Shown here: one piece after another, positions 8,651 to 18,649 of the stretch
How positions within the stretch are numbered: the stretch's first letter is position 1
Layout: each line of letters opens with the position of its first letter
Origin: Streptomyces sp. P9-A2
Lineage (GTDB): Bacteria > Actinomycetota > Actinomycetes > Streptomycetales > Streptomycetaceae
Reading direction: 5' to 3'
DNA length: 64,000 bases
Assembly (NCBI RefSeq): GCF_036634175.1
Contig: NZ_JAZIFX010000001.1
Location: forward strand, 7,874,001 to 7,938,000
Program-made: the position numbers and the translations under genes
Notes under the pieces: model-generated
What the model saw: only the letters and a program-made list of their open reading frames with translations
Told to the model about the DNA's origin: nothing
Database searches by the model: none

Positions 8651-9221
8651 GCCGCTTATTCTCCTCCCTCCCCCTGACGGCGACGCTGCGCAGGGGCGTG
8701 CCGGACCACCGGGTCCCAGGCATGAGCGGAACATGCCGATCGCCATGAATCCCGGACGGGCGGCCTCCCGGCACAGAGTCGCCCGGTGACGGCGCCACCG
8801 GACACAGCAGCCGTGCTCGAGCGGGGCGCCTGCTGCCGGTCCAGGACCGGATCACATGTGAGACGGCCGGCTCGCCGTCTCGGTGATCCAGGAGGGCGTG
8901 GTCCGGATACCGCGGTGACGGTTCAACGCGATGGGTCTCCCGAGATGCCGATGTGCCGATGCGTGACTAGGCTCAGTGAGTGAATGCCGCAAGCACGGCA
9001 CGCCCGGCCGACCGGTTCCCGAACCGAGCGGACCATGGCCGCAGTGATCGCCCGCGTGTACCGACGGGCGGCCTGGAGGCGTCGGCGGTCGAGCCCGTGC
9101 ACCGCATCGGCATGCAGTGACATTCAAAGACCCTGTCGCAACTTTTGTTTGCGGCTGCGGCCATCCATTCCCGCACTCTCTTTTGGGGGCGCGGGAGACG
9201 ATGGAGCGAAAGGTATTTCCC
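8651..9221. other. Divergent intergenic region, about 570 bp
   Basis: It separates the leftward BtrH-like gene from the rightward secreted repeat protein and should hold both promoters. No conserved gene is seen; short frames lack family character. The last 40 bases contain the A/G-rich leader GGAGCGAAAGG before the ATG at 9222. Confidence 0.4.
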
Positions 9222-9650
9222 ATGCGAACACAACGCGCGAGGCGCATCGCCACGGCGTCGGCCGCAGGGCTGCTGATGGCCGGCGGTGTCGCAGTCGGCA
9301 CAGCAGGCACCGCTTCGGCCTCCTCTCAGGACTACAGTCCCAACCACAGTCCCAGTCAGTACTGCGAGAACCACCACTCCTGGTGGAACGACGACTGCGA
9401 CTACTACGGCCGTTACGACAATGGCCGTTACGACAACGGTCGTTACGACAATGGCCGTTACGACAATGGCCGTTACGACAACGGTCGTTACGACAATGGC
9501 CGTTACGACAACGGCTACGACAACGGCCGTGGCGGTAATGGCGACCACCATGACAACGGCCGTGGCGGTAATGGCGACCACCATGACAACGGCCGTGGCG
9601 GTAATGGCGACCACCACGGCAACGGCCGTGGCGGTAACGGCCACCACTGA
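9222..9650 (+). CDS. Secreted Tyr/Asp/Asn/Gly-repeat protein
   Basis: The 142-residue protein has a Sec signal peptide (MRTQRARRIATASAAGLLMAGG, cleavage likely after ASA near residue 34). A short linker with two cysteines (YCENHHSWWNDDCDYY) is followed by seven RYDNG units (residues 64-98) and about three and a half RGGNGDHHDNG units to the C-terminus. The mature part is extremely hydrophilic and low in complexity; the His-Asp-rich units could bind metal and the Tyr-Asn units could self-associate, but this is inference. The start is supported by AAAGG upstream. A strong hairpin terminator follows, so it is a monocistronic gene. Confidence 0.8.
   Translation: MRTQRARRIATASAAGLLMAGGVAVGTAGTASASSQDYSPNHSPSQYCENHHSWWNDDCDYYGRYDNGRYDNGRYDNGRYDNGRYDNGRYDNGRYDNGYDNGRGGNGDHHDNGRGGNGDHHDNGRGGNGDHHGNGRGGNGHH
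9411..9626 (+). repeat. In-frame tandem repeats inside the secreted protein gene
   Basis: Two arrays follow each other. At 9411-9515 a 15-bp unit (CGTTACGACAATGGC and close variants) occurs seven times; from 9528 to 9626 a 33-bp unit encoding RGGNGDHHDNG occurs three times, then a partial copy. The units differ mainly at synonymous sites (AAT/AAC, GGC/GGT). Copy number is likely to vary by slippage in multiples of 15 or 33 bp without breaking the frame. Confidence 0.9.
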
Positions 9651-9669
9651 CAACCCACCTACGACAACG

Positions 9670-9700
9670 CGATGTGCGGTCCCCCTGGGACCGCACATCG
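9670..9700 (+). terminator. Strong hairpin terminator
   Basis: A perfect 14-bp stem (9670-9683 with 9687-9700) encloses a 3-base loop, 20 bp after the stop codon of the repeat-protein gene. There is no T-run, as is usual for Streptomyces terminators. Confidence 0.8.
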
Positions 9701-10320
9701 TGCTGTCCTGGCTTGAATCAGCGGAGAAAGCCGTAACTCGCAGGAGGGCTCCGTTCGGTTCGCTGCCCGAGACCGGTGTGGACGAGGCGGCAGGGCCAGA
9801 TTGCTGGGCCGGGACGGGCGCAGACAATCGGTGGTGGCGTCATGGTCCAGATGTGACGGCATTCCCGACGGCAACGACGGCAACGACGGCACACGGACGC
9901 GCATGACGGCTGACCTGGACGTTCGAAATCAGAGGCCGTCAGCATGTCGCTCGGCGTCTTGCCCGATCCTGCGGATGTGCGGTCCGGCCGAACAGGTGCA
10001 GGTCGCACCATTGCCGCGGGCTTCGGCGCACGGGTGCTGAATGCTGCTCCTTGGAAGAGATCACCGGAACGATGAATACGGCGGTGGAGAGGACCGCCTC
10101 ATGAGTGCCTCCGAAAAATGGTCCGAACAGCGCAGCCCGCACACCGTCCAGTGAAAAGCCACCGGCGTTCACCCGTATCCATTGCAGCAGATGCCGACCG
10201 CTTGTGCGGACAGAAACGCGCGGACGGAAACGGTGGGGACGGCTGGAGAGTGAATCTTCGATCAGTGACTCATCTTCGAAATTGAAGCCGACCAGGTCGT
10301 ACTCCTGGCTGAACCGCCGG
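9701..10320. other. Gene-poor interval, about 620 bp, lower GC
   Basis: No recognised gene. The minus strand has an open stretch at about 9940-10300 reading EYDLVGFNFEDESLIEDSL and RVNAGGFSLDGVRAALFGP, with mixed third-position GC and no convincing start codon or ribosome binding site. It may be a small orphan gene or a relic connected with the adjacent insertion-sequence remnant. Confidence 0.35.
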
Positions 10321-10815
10321 TCATGTGGTGGTTGTTGCGAGCCGCGGTTTGTGGAAGGTGCCGTCACGAAGCAGGGCGAAGAGTACGTCGGCCCGTCGTC
10401 CTGCGAGGCGGAGCAGGGCTTGGATGTGGTGTTTTCCCTGGCCGATCTTCTTGTCGTAGTAGGTCCTGAGGGTCGGGTCGGCCAGGACGGCGGACGCGGA
10501 CAGGAAGAAGACCTGTTCGAGCTGCTTGCTTTCGTTGCGGGACAGTTGCTCGCCGCGGATGGAGGAGCTTGAACTCCTTGTCACCGGGGCGAACCCGGCA
10601 CAGGCGGCAAGGTGGGCTGCGGAGGGGAAGCCGCTGCCATCGCCGACACCGATGAGGACCCTGGCTCCGGTCCTGACCTCGATGTCCGACATCGAGGTCA
10701 GGATCTTGGAAAGAGGGTGGTTCACCAGCAGATACTCAATTCTCGTGGCGAGGAGTCTGCGTCGGTCAAGGACGGATGTGAGCGAGCCGACCGGGTTCGG
10801 GACGATCAGCACGGC
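10321..10815 (-). pseudogene. IS110-family transposase, C-terminal remnant
   Basis: The frame contains the C-terminal transposase domain of IS110/IS116/IS902 elements: ILTSMSDIEVRTGARVLIGVGDG, HLAACAGFAPVTRSSSSSIRGE, ALFL-type block VFFLSASAVLADPTLRTYYDKK and a terminal DVLFALLRDGTFH. The N-terminal DEDD catalytic domain, about 200 residues, is missing: upstream of residue LIVPNPVGS the sequence loses all similarity. The element therefore cannot move by itself. No flanking copy or obvious end sequence was seen. Confidence 0.82.
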
Positions 10816-11014
10816 CGGGTCCGCACTGCCGGCTGCGGGGCGACGGCCTCGCCCACCTTGTCCGGGCCGTCGCCCGCATGGGCAACCTTGCGTTTCCGGG
10901 CGTGAAGGCTGGAGAGGATCCGTAGCGAGTTGTAGGCTGTTCTGCAACCTCTGCCGGGTCCTTTGGTGCTGCACAGTGCCAAAGGTGTCGTCGAGCGCTG
11001 CGTAGAGGTGTGCC

Positions 11015-11284
11015 GTGCCTGGCTCGTTCCCTGAAGATCACAAGGCGCCGAACTGGCGCGATCAGGCTTCGTGTGTGGGCGAGGATCCTGAGATTTTCTT
11101 CCCTCTGTCCGACTCCGCGTCGCCCGGAGACGAGGCTTTCCTCGCCCGGATGATATGTCGTCGCTGCTCCGTTCTTCTTGTCTGCCGGTCGTGGGCCATC
11201 GACCATGGCGAGGACGACGGGATCTGGGGTGCCACCACGGCCGCACAGCGCAGAGCGATTCGTCGAGCGCGGCTTGGGTCGTAG
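11015..11284 (+). CDS. WhiB-family iron-sulfur transcriptional regulator
   Basis: The 89-residue protein has the four invariant cysteines (about C20, C48, C51 and C57: ASC, ICRRC, LVC) that ligate a [4Fe-4S] cluster, followed by the GIWGATT turn and a basic tail AAQRRAIRRARLG for DNA or sigma-factor contact. The GTG start has GAGG seven bases upstream. It is an orphan Wbl protein; which subtype (A to E) cannot be told. The flanks are a dead transposase and a long non-coding interval, so it may belong to an acquired segment. Confidence 0.9.
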   Translation: MPGSFPEDHKAPNWRDQASCVGEDPEIFFPLSDSASPGDEAFLARMICRRCSVLLVCRSWAIDHGEDDGIWGATTAAQRRAIRRARLGS

Positions 11285-12259
11285 AGGCGGCCCGGCCGGT
11301 AAATCTGCCGGTGGTGGCTCGAGAGCGGGCTGCTGATCGTCGTCCGGACGTTCTGTGTTCTTCGGCTGGGGCCCGGTGGTGATCGGCGCGGCCTCTTTGC
11401 GGGTGCGTCGGCGGCTTCAGGGTTCGGGGAGCGTCGACTGCGAGCGCGGTGGCGACGTGGTGCACGGCCGGCCGGGTCTTGCCGACGGGAACCTTGGCGG
11501 TGTCGCCGTCCAACGCATCCGGCGCGGGCGTGCCGTCCGCCGGCAGATGGGCCGTCGGAGTCGCGTGCGCGCCCGCGACCACATCGGTGCTCTTCATGCG
11601 AAACCGCGAGGAAGGCTCCGTTGACCTGCTGAAATACCTGATCCTCATGGCTGGTGGACCGAAGAGCGTGGCGGCGGGCTTGGATCGGCCGTCGGCGGGA
11701 GCGGCCCGGTGGTCAGGCTCGGACATCAGGTCGTCGAAGTCGGGACGCGCGTTCTTGTGGCTGATCGAACCGAGACTGACCACCCGGGTGCCCTCGCCGC
11801 GGTCGGCCTGTCGAGGAGCAAGCCGGTCAGCGCGAAGTGGTCCGGCATGTCGGCGCCGAGCTGCACCTCGACCTGCTCCTCCGGAACCCGATGGCGGAGG
11901 CGCTGTCCGGCAGCCCGGACCACCACCCGCCCCACCGGCTCAACATGCTCCTGCTGCCGTTCGACGACACGCTGACCGGCGAGCGGAACTGCCCGCACCG
12001 GGAGCGGCAGACCCTGGACTGCATCTGCATGACGCGCGCCGCGGGCCGAGCTCCCGCCGCCGTGCCCGCAGCCCGTGCCGCCGCGCGCCGGCCGGCTCCG
12101 CCCGTAGGAGCACGTACCTGGGTGCGCGCTGCAGGCGCTGCGGGAGCCCGACGTCCCGGCACCACGGCGGCTCGCGGACGGATCGCGCAGCTCCAGCAGC
12201 CCTGTCGGCAGGCCGCCGTCGCCGGTGCCCGTGGGCTCACTGCCCGTTTCTCGCCTGAA
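11285..12259. other. Interval of about 1 kb with unassigned coding-like stretches
   Basis: No complete gene is recognised. Two stretches show near-complete third-position GC. On the minus strand, 11783 leftward to about 11640 reads MVSLGSISHKNARPDFDDLM and continues plausibly. On the plus strand, 11829-12035 reads VVRHVGAELHLDLLLRNPM and HRLNMLLLPFDDTLTGERN. Neither matches a family I can name and neither is a closed gene, so they may be relics. Confidence 0.4.
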
Positions 12260-12273
12260 ATACTAGGGAGTAT
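12260..12273. promoter_or_regulatory. TetR-type operator ahead of the regulator gene
   Basis: ATACTAGGGAGTAT is an inverted repeat with arms ATACT/AGTAT. It lies about 80 bp upstream of the TetR start. A second copy, ATACTACGGAGTAT, lies in the promoter of the SDR operon at 18489-18502; including the flank CATCAT, 19 of 20 bases agree. Autoregulation by the adjacent TetR protein is the simplest reading. Confidence 0.75.
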
Positions 12274-12354
12274 CATCATCAGGTGCTCCGGACCCTCGAA
12301 GAGTGCGTCGGTGAGCAGTGCGCCGGACGAATACCGAACGGGAGAAGGATCTGG

Positions 12355-12987
12355 ATGGCAGTCGCGGACGGCGTCGAGGCCGACAATGCCAAGCGCCGAA
12401 TTCTGGATGCCGCAGCCGATGCCTTCATGGAGCAGGGGTTCGGCGTCGCCATCGATGACATCGCCGACAGCATCGGTGCCACCAAAGGGCTGATCTACTA
12501 CCACTTCCGCTCCAAGTTCGACATCTTCCTTGCCGCGTACGAGCACGGCATGCGAACCGTCCGCGAACAAGTGGAGCCGCTGGCCCGGGCGCCCAGGAGC
12601 GGGCGGGAGAGACTCATCGCCATGTCGACCCAGCACGTGATGAATCTGATGACGAATCTCACGTATCACCATGTGGTCCATCTCGGTGTGCGTGAGCAGT
12701 CGTCGACCGCGCTGAAGCCCCGTCAGCGGAAGGCGTTGGACGAGCTGAACGTCCTGCGGGCCGAATACGAAGACCTTTTCCTTCAGGTCGTCAAGGAGGG
12801 GATCGCCGACGGCACCCTTCGTCCCGTGCGCGCGAATCTGGCCGCCCGGACGCTGCTGTGCAGTCTCAATGCCGTCGACATGTGGTTTCGCCGGATCGAG
12901 GGGCAGTCGGCGGACGACCTGAGGCACCTTGCCGACGAGGTCGTGGACCTCGTGGTCGGAGGACTGCTCCTCGATCCGGTTCGCTGA
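12355..12987 (+). CDS. TetR-family regulator of the acyl-CoA operon
   Basis: The 210-residue protein opens MAVADGVEADNAKRRILDAAADAF and has the TetR helix-turn-helix VAIDDIADSIGATKGLIYYHF at about residues 39-60, followed by the all-helical ligand domain (TLLCSLNAVDMWFRRIEG near the end). The start is chosen at 12355 because AGAAGGA stands six bases upstream. It converges on the ligase gene at the end of a leftward four-gene operon and shares its operator with that operon, so it probably represses it and releases on binding an acyl-CoA intermediate, as FadR/KstR-type TetR proteins do. Confidence 0.9.
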   Translation: MAVADGVEADNAKRRILDAAADAFMEQGFGVAIDDIADSIGATKGLIYYHFRSKFDIFLAAYEHGMRTVREQVEPLARAPRSGRERLIAMSTQHVMNLMTNLTYHHVVHLGVREQSSTALKPRQRKALDELNVLRAEYEDLFLQVVKEGIADGTLRPVRANLAARTLLCSLNAVDMWFRRIEGQSADDLRHLADEVVDLVVGGLLLDPVR

Positions 12988-13007
12988 GACTCTGCCGTGG
13001 CAGAGTC
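12988..13007. terminator. Bidirectional hairpin between convergent genes
   Basis: GACTCTGCC / GGCAGAGTC form a perfect 9-bp stem with a 2-base spacer, starting at the base after the TetR stop codon and ending about 30 bp before the ligase stop. Confidence 0.7.
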
Positions 13008-13039
13008 CGCGACGGGCCGTTCAGTGGTGTGGCCGCCCG

Positions 13040-14656
13040 TCAGCCGCTCGTCGTGGTCATCGACCGGCGCAGCGCGGCCTTCGCGAACTTCCCGGACGCC
13101 GTCTTGGGAAGACCGTCCAGCATGACCACTCTCTCGGGGATCCACCACTTGGCCACCCGTCCGGACAGATGCCGGCGGACGCTCTCGGCGGTGAGGCCCG
13201 AATCCGGTACCGGCACCACGCAGGCGAGCGGCCTCTCTCCCCACTTGTCGTCGGGCACCGCGATGACCGCGGCCTCCAGGACATCGGTCATCGCCATGAT
13301 CTCGTTCTCGAGTTCGACCGACGAGATCCACTCTCCTCCCGACTTGATGAGGTCCTTGGTCCGGTCGACGATGCGCACGACACCGAGGGGGTCGATGGTG
13401 GCCACGTCGCCGGTCCGCAGCCAGCCGTCCTCGGTGAACTCCGAGGCCTGGGGGGAACCGCCGAAATAGGCGGCCGCGACGGTCGGGCCGGCGACCTGCA
13501 GTTCACCTCGGTGCCGTCCGTCGCGGGGCGCGGGGGAACCGTCCTCGGCGATCAGACGCAGCGAACACAGCACCGTGGGCGGACCGGGGGCGGCCAGTGC
13601 CGTGATGCGGTCGTCCCCGGTCAGGGAGCGTGCCGTTTCGCTGGGTACTCGCGCGCTGCAGACCAGCGGGCTGGTCTCGGTCATCCCCCACGAGCTCGTC
13701 AGCGGGATCCCGGCCTTCTCGTGGAAGGCGCGGGAAAGCGGGACGGGCAGCGCGCTTCCGCCGCTGACGGCGCGCCGCAGTGCGCTCAGGTCGGCGTCGC
13801 CGACGTGGGGCAGTATCCCGCGCCAGACCGTGGCCACCGCGGCGGCGAATGTGACCCGGCACGCCTCCATCCCCCGCACCAGACGCTCCGGTGACATGAC
13901 CGGGCCGGGCATGACCAGGTTCGCTCCGGCCATCAGTGCGGCGTAGGGGAGGCCCCAGGCGTTGACGTGGAACATGGGCACGATCGGCATCACCGTGTCG
14001 TCCTCGCTGATGGCGAAGGTGTCCGCCATCAGCAGCGTCATCGCGTGGAGGATGATCGAGCGATGGTCGTAGAGGACTCCCTTGGGGCGGCCCGTCGTCC
14101 CCGAGGTGTAGCACAGGGCGGCGGCGGTGCGTTCGTCGACGCTCTCGAACGCCTCGACCGGCCGGGCGGCGCGCAGGAGGGTCTCGTAGTCGTGCACCCG
14201 GGGGTCGATCGGCAACTCGGCCGGTGAGCCGTCGTCCATCACGACGAGGTGCCGCACGCTCGGGCACCTGTCGAGCAGGGGGTGCACCACGTCGAGGAGC
14301 GACCGGTCGACGAAGAGGACGTCGTCCGCGGCGTCGTCGACGATGTAGGCGACGTCGTCCGTGAAAAGACGGTGGTTGACCGTGTGCAGGACCCGCCCCG
14401 AGCAGGGCACGGCCATGTACAGCTCCAGGTGGCGTTGTGAGTTCCATCCGAAACTCCCCACCCGGGCGCCGGCGGGGACGTCCAGGTGATCCAGCACTCC
14501 GGCGAGGCGGCGGACGCGCTCGGCGACGTCGCCGTAGGCCGCGGACACCGTGCCGCTCAGCTGTGTCGTGGTGACGTGTTTGCGGCTGAACCGGTGCTCC
14601 ATGCCGTCCATGAGTATCGGCAGCGACAAGGGGCGGTCCTGCATGAGGCCGTGCAT
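13040..14656 (-). CDS. AMP-forming acyl-CoA ligase
   Basis: The 538-residue ANL-superfamily enzyme has the P-loop-like motif YTSGTTGRPKG (about 183-193), FHVNAWGLPY, the adenylate-binding TSSWGMTETSPL, the hinge GWLRTGDVATID and the catalytic lysine motif LPKTASGKFAKAALR near the C-terminus. It activates a carboxylic acid to its CoA thioester using ATP. Similarity to fatty-acid or aromatic-acid ligases of the FadD type is clear, but the substrate is not. The ATG at 14656 follows AAGGAA. It is the last gene of the operon SDR-thiolase-MFS-ligase, all leftward. Confidence 0.92.
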   Translation of the reverse strand: MHGLMQDRPLSLPILMDGMEHRFSRKHVTTTQLSGTVSAAYGDVAERVRRLAGVLDHLDVPAGARVGSFGWNSQRHLELYMAVPCSGRVLHTVNHRLFTDDVAYIVDDAADDVLFVDRSLLDVVHPLLDRCPSVRHLVVMDDGSPAELPIDPRVHDYETLLRAARPVEAFESVDERTAAALCYTSGTTGRPKGVLYDHRSIILHAMTLLMADTFAISEDDTVMPIVPMFHVNAWGLPYAALMAGANLVMPGPVMSPERLVRGMEACRVTFAAAVATVWRGILPHVGDADLSALRRAVSGGSALPVPLSRAFHEKAGIPLTSSWGMTETSPLVCSARVPSETARSLTGDDRITALAAPGPPTVLCSLRLIAEDGSPAPRDGRHRGELQVAGPTVAAAYFGGSPQASEFTEDGWLRTGDVATIDPLGVVRIVDRTKDLIKSGGEWISSVELENEIMAMTDVLEAAVIAVPDDKWGERPLACVVPVPDSGLTAESVRRHLSGRVAKWWIPERVVMLDGLPKTASGKFAKAALRRSMTTTSG

Positions 14657-14761
14657 GTGCGTTTCCTTCGTCTCTCGTTCCGGGATGGGGCGCGGCTGGG
14701 ATCTCTGTCCGACCCTTCCCGTCGTCCGCCCGAAGGACGGGCCCCGCGGCGTCGTGGGGGT

Positions 14762-14794
14762 CCCCCTGCTCGAGCGAAGCCGAGAGCTCGGGGG
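14762..14794. repeat. Short hairpin repeat between ligase and transporter
   Basis: CCCCC-T-GCTC and GAGC-TC-GGGGG pair across a loop containing GCGAAGCC. Hairpins with a GAAGCC-containing loop and GGGGGAG flank recur between genes in Streptomyces genomes, from memory. Here it separates MFS stop and ligase start and may act as an attenuator or processing site. Confidence 0.5.
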
Positions 14795-14841
14795 AGTGCG
14801 TGTCGGACGCCGCGGGGCAGGCGGGAATGGTCGGACAGGCC

Positions 14842-16182
14842 CTAACTCGCGACGGGGGCCGGGGCCTTGGCCTCGGCCGCGTCCTCACTGCGGACGGCCC
14901 GTGCGAGCAGAGGCGTGAGCAGGACGCCGACGACCGAGGAGGCGATGACGACGTAGAGCCCCGCGCCGGGGTCCCCGGTCGCGTCCTCGGCCAGGCCGAA
15001 GGCGTACGGGCCGAGGAATCCGCCGAGCAGCCCGATCGTGTTGATGAACGCGAGGCCGGCGGCCGCGGCCAGTCCGGACATCCGCGCCATGGCCACGGAC
15101 CAGAACAGCGGCAGCGTGCCGAACACGAAGACCATGGACACCACGATCAGCAGGATCTGCACGGTCGGGGACGACGAGAGCACGAAGAGCGCCGCTGTCA
15201 CCGCCGTCGACGCCGCGAGGATCCCGATGAGCGTCACCTCGTTGCCGAAACGACGGTGCACGAGGGGAACGAGGAGCACTCCGACGGTGGCTCCGATACC
15301 GGCGCTTCCCGACACCAGACCGATGAGGAACGAGCCGTGAATGTTCAGCCCCTCGACGATCGACGGCATGTTGAAGACGATGCCGACGTTCGTGACCTGG
15401 TTGAACAGGTAGATCAGCGCGACGATGACGATGAAGGGGCGGGCGAAGGCGTGCTTCAGGTTGCCCTTGATCCGGTTTCCGGTTTCCGTGTCGCCACCGG
15501 CGGCACGGGCGGAGAGTATCTGCGCTTCCTCGGACGTCAGCCATGAGGCGTCGCGGGGCGTCTCCGGCAGGCTGAACCAGACGAGGACGCCGACGAGCAT
15601 GGTCACGATGCCCTCGATCAGGAACATCCACTGCCATCCGTGCAGCCCCAGAGCGGTGTCGAACTCCATCAGCGCGCCGCCCATCGGGTTGCCCACGACC
15701 AGGGCGACGGTCGGGGCCAGGTAGATGAATCCGACCACGGTGGCGCGGTGCTTCTGGGAGAACCACACGGTGACCATGTACATGAGGGTCGGGTAGAGGC
15801 CTGCCTCGGCCATGCCGAGGAAGAAGCGCAGCACATAGAACGACCACTCGCCCTGGACGAACATCATGGCCGCCGAGAGCGCGCCCCAGGTGACGGCGAT
15901 CCGTGCGATCCACCGTCTTGGGCCGACTCTGTGCATGATCAGACTGCCGGGCACCTCCAGGAAGGCGTAGCTGATGAAGAAGATCCCGGCGCCCAGCCCG
16001 AAGGCCGTGACGCTGATGCCGACGTCGGCCTGCAGGTGGGTCTTGGCGAGCGCGACGTTGGTGCGGTCGATGTAGGCCATGAAGTAGGCGGCCAGCATGA
16101 TCGGCAGGAGCCTGACCATGGCCTTGCGAGTGGCGCGCGCGTGCAGCGTGTCCGCCGCCGAGGAAACCGAATCGACAGTCAT
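14842..16182 (-). CDS. MFS transporter, anion:cation symporter type
   Basis: The 446-residue protein has twelve predicted membrane helices. Family marks are the first-helix YFMAYIDRTNVALAK, the loop ISYAFLEVPGSLIMHRVGPRRWIARI and FFLGMAEAGLYPTLMY, as in the ACS group (tartrate, phthalate and hydroxyphenylacetate permeases). It probably imports an organic acid by H+ symport, supplying the substrate of the acyl-CoA ligase. A central cytoplasmic loop (ETPRDASWLTSEEAQIL) is typical. It is separated from the upstream thiolase by about 190 bp, so a secondary promoter is possible. Confidence 0.92.
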   Translation of the reverse strand: MTVDSVSSAADTLHARATRKAMVRLLPIMLAAYFMAYIDRTNVALAKTHLQADVGISVTAFGLGAGIFFISYAFLEVPGSLIMHRVGPRRWIARIAVTWGALSAAMMFVQGEWSFYVLRFFLGMAEAGLYPTLMYMVTVWFSQKHRATVVGFIYLAPTVALVVGNPMGGALMEFDTALGLHGWQWMFLIEGIVTMLVGVLVWFSLPETPRDASWLTSEEAQILSARAAGGDTETGNRIKGNLKHAFARPFIVIVALIYLFNQVTNVGIVFNMPSIVEGLNIHGSFLIGLVSGSAGIGATVGVLLVPLVHRRFGNEVTLIGILAASTAVTAALFVLSSSPTVQILLIVVSMVFVFGTLPLFWSVAMARMSGLAAAAGLAFINTIGLLGGFLGPYAFGLAEDATGDPGAGLYVVIASSVVGVLLTPLLARAVRSEDAAEAKAPAPVAS

Positions 16183-16369
16183 CGAAGACCTTCCAACGGG
16201 TTGAGGTACTGGTGTCGTGCGTGGAACGCATCCGGAGTGGTGGCGACGTGTCGCCTCGGTACGGCGGTGGCGGCAGCGGCGGCCGGACTGTTCCGGTCCG
16301 CGCTGTTCGAAGAAGGGAGCCCGCCCGGAAGCGGGAGTCCGCGCCGGCCGCGTCAGCAGATGGTGCTCG

Positions 16370-17565
<1,196 letters not shown>

Positions 17566-17569
<4 letters not shown>

Positions 17570-18474
17570 GGCACGGCTCCCGTCTCGGTGCCGGCCATGG
17601 CGGCGTACCGCTTCGTCTGGTCGAACGCGGACGCGGTGACCACGGGATCACTCATGTCACTGATCTCGGCCCACCGCTCGGCGACGGTTTCGGGCGAGCG
17701 GTCGCCCTCGGGAAGGTAGACCCCCGCGGACTCCGTCATCTGCGCAACGGCGAAGACACCGGCGCCGGCGGCGAGGATGGTCTTGGTGGGGGCCTGTTCA
17801 CTGACGAGGAACAAGGCTCCCGGAGCAATCGATTCGGGGGTGAGCAGGCCGAGGATCCGCTCGTCGATCAGGCCCTCGGTCATCTGCGTGGCCGCGGTCG
17901 GGGCGAGCGCGTTGACGCGAATGCCCTTTCTCTCGCCCTCGATCGCGAGGACGTTCATCAGGCCGACCAGGCCGGACTTCGCCGCACCGTAGTTGGACTG
18001 GCCGAAGTTGCCGTAGATGCCGGATGCGGACGTGGTCATCAGCACCCTGCCGTAGCCCTGTTCCACCATGTGCGGCCACACCGCCTTGGTGCAGTGGATC
18101 GAGCCCATCAGGTGCACGTCGACGACCTGGCGGACGTGATCCAACTGGATCTTCGCGAAGGACTTGTCGCGCAGGACCCCGGCATTGTTGATGAGGATGT
18201 CGACGCGGCCCCACTGCGCGAGAGTCTCGTCGATCATCCTCTCGACGGCCTCCGCGTCCGTGACATCGCAGAGGTGGGCGAACGCCTCACCACCGGCGGC
18301 CCGGATCTCCGCGGCCACCCGTGCCGCCGCGCTCCGGCCGGTGGATACTCCACTCGGCGACCCCATGTCATTGACGACCACCTTGACGCCGCGCTCGGCG
18401 AGGGCCACGGCATGAGCCCGCCCCAGCCCACCACCGGCACCGGTCACCACCGCTACCCGACCTTCGAAGTTCAT
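17566..18474 (-). CDS. SDR-family 3-hydroxyacyl-CoA dehydrogenase-like oxidoreductase
   Basis: The 302-residue short-chain dehydrogenase has the NAD-binding TGAGGGLGR (11-19), NNAG (97-100), and the catalytic Ser/Tyr/Lys set around S149-S151, Y162 and K166 ([19 protein letters not shown]). Opening [22 protein letters not shown] and insertion NDMGSPSG resemble the dehydrogenase domain of peroxisomal multifunctional enzyme 2. It likely oxidises a 3-hydroxyacyl-CoA to the ketoacyl-CoA used by the thiolase. AGGAG lies five bases before the ATG. It is the first gene of the operon, directly behind the operator-promoter. Confidence 0.92.
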
Positions 18475-18488
18475 CTCGCTCCTGTTTC

Positions 18489-18533
18489 ATACTACGGAGT
18501 ATCATCATGGTCAGGGCGTCATCGGAGTGTCAA
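18489..18533 (-). promoter_or_regulatory. Promoter and TetR operator of the acyl-CoA operon
   Basis: Read leftward, TTGACA (18528-18533) and CATGAT (18504-18509) are spaced by 18 bp, a good sigma-70-type promoter. The operator ATACTACGGAGTAT (18489-18502) lies immediately downstream of the -10, where a bound repressor would cover the transcription start. The same operator stands before the TetR gene. Confidence 0.75.
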
Positions 18534-18649
18534 CAGCCAATCTGGGGATCGAGCCGTGAATCCGGCCCCCGGCCTCGCCGGTGGCGCGGGGCGTCGACGG
18601 GTCGGCCGATGGTGGGTCGGCCGACGGTGGGTGTGGGTCGCCAGGTGGG

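Noticed and set aside
9411..9626. CRISPR-like array
   Set aside because: Units are directly joined and in frame with no unique spacers, and no cas genes are near.
9124..9696. Minus-strand RHGRC/HYRHGRC repeat frame and plus-strand TTM/AVTT repeat frame
   Set aside because: Both are shadows of the RYDNG repeat gene, which alone has a signal peptide, ribosome binding site and terminator.
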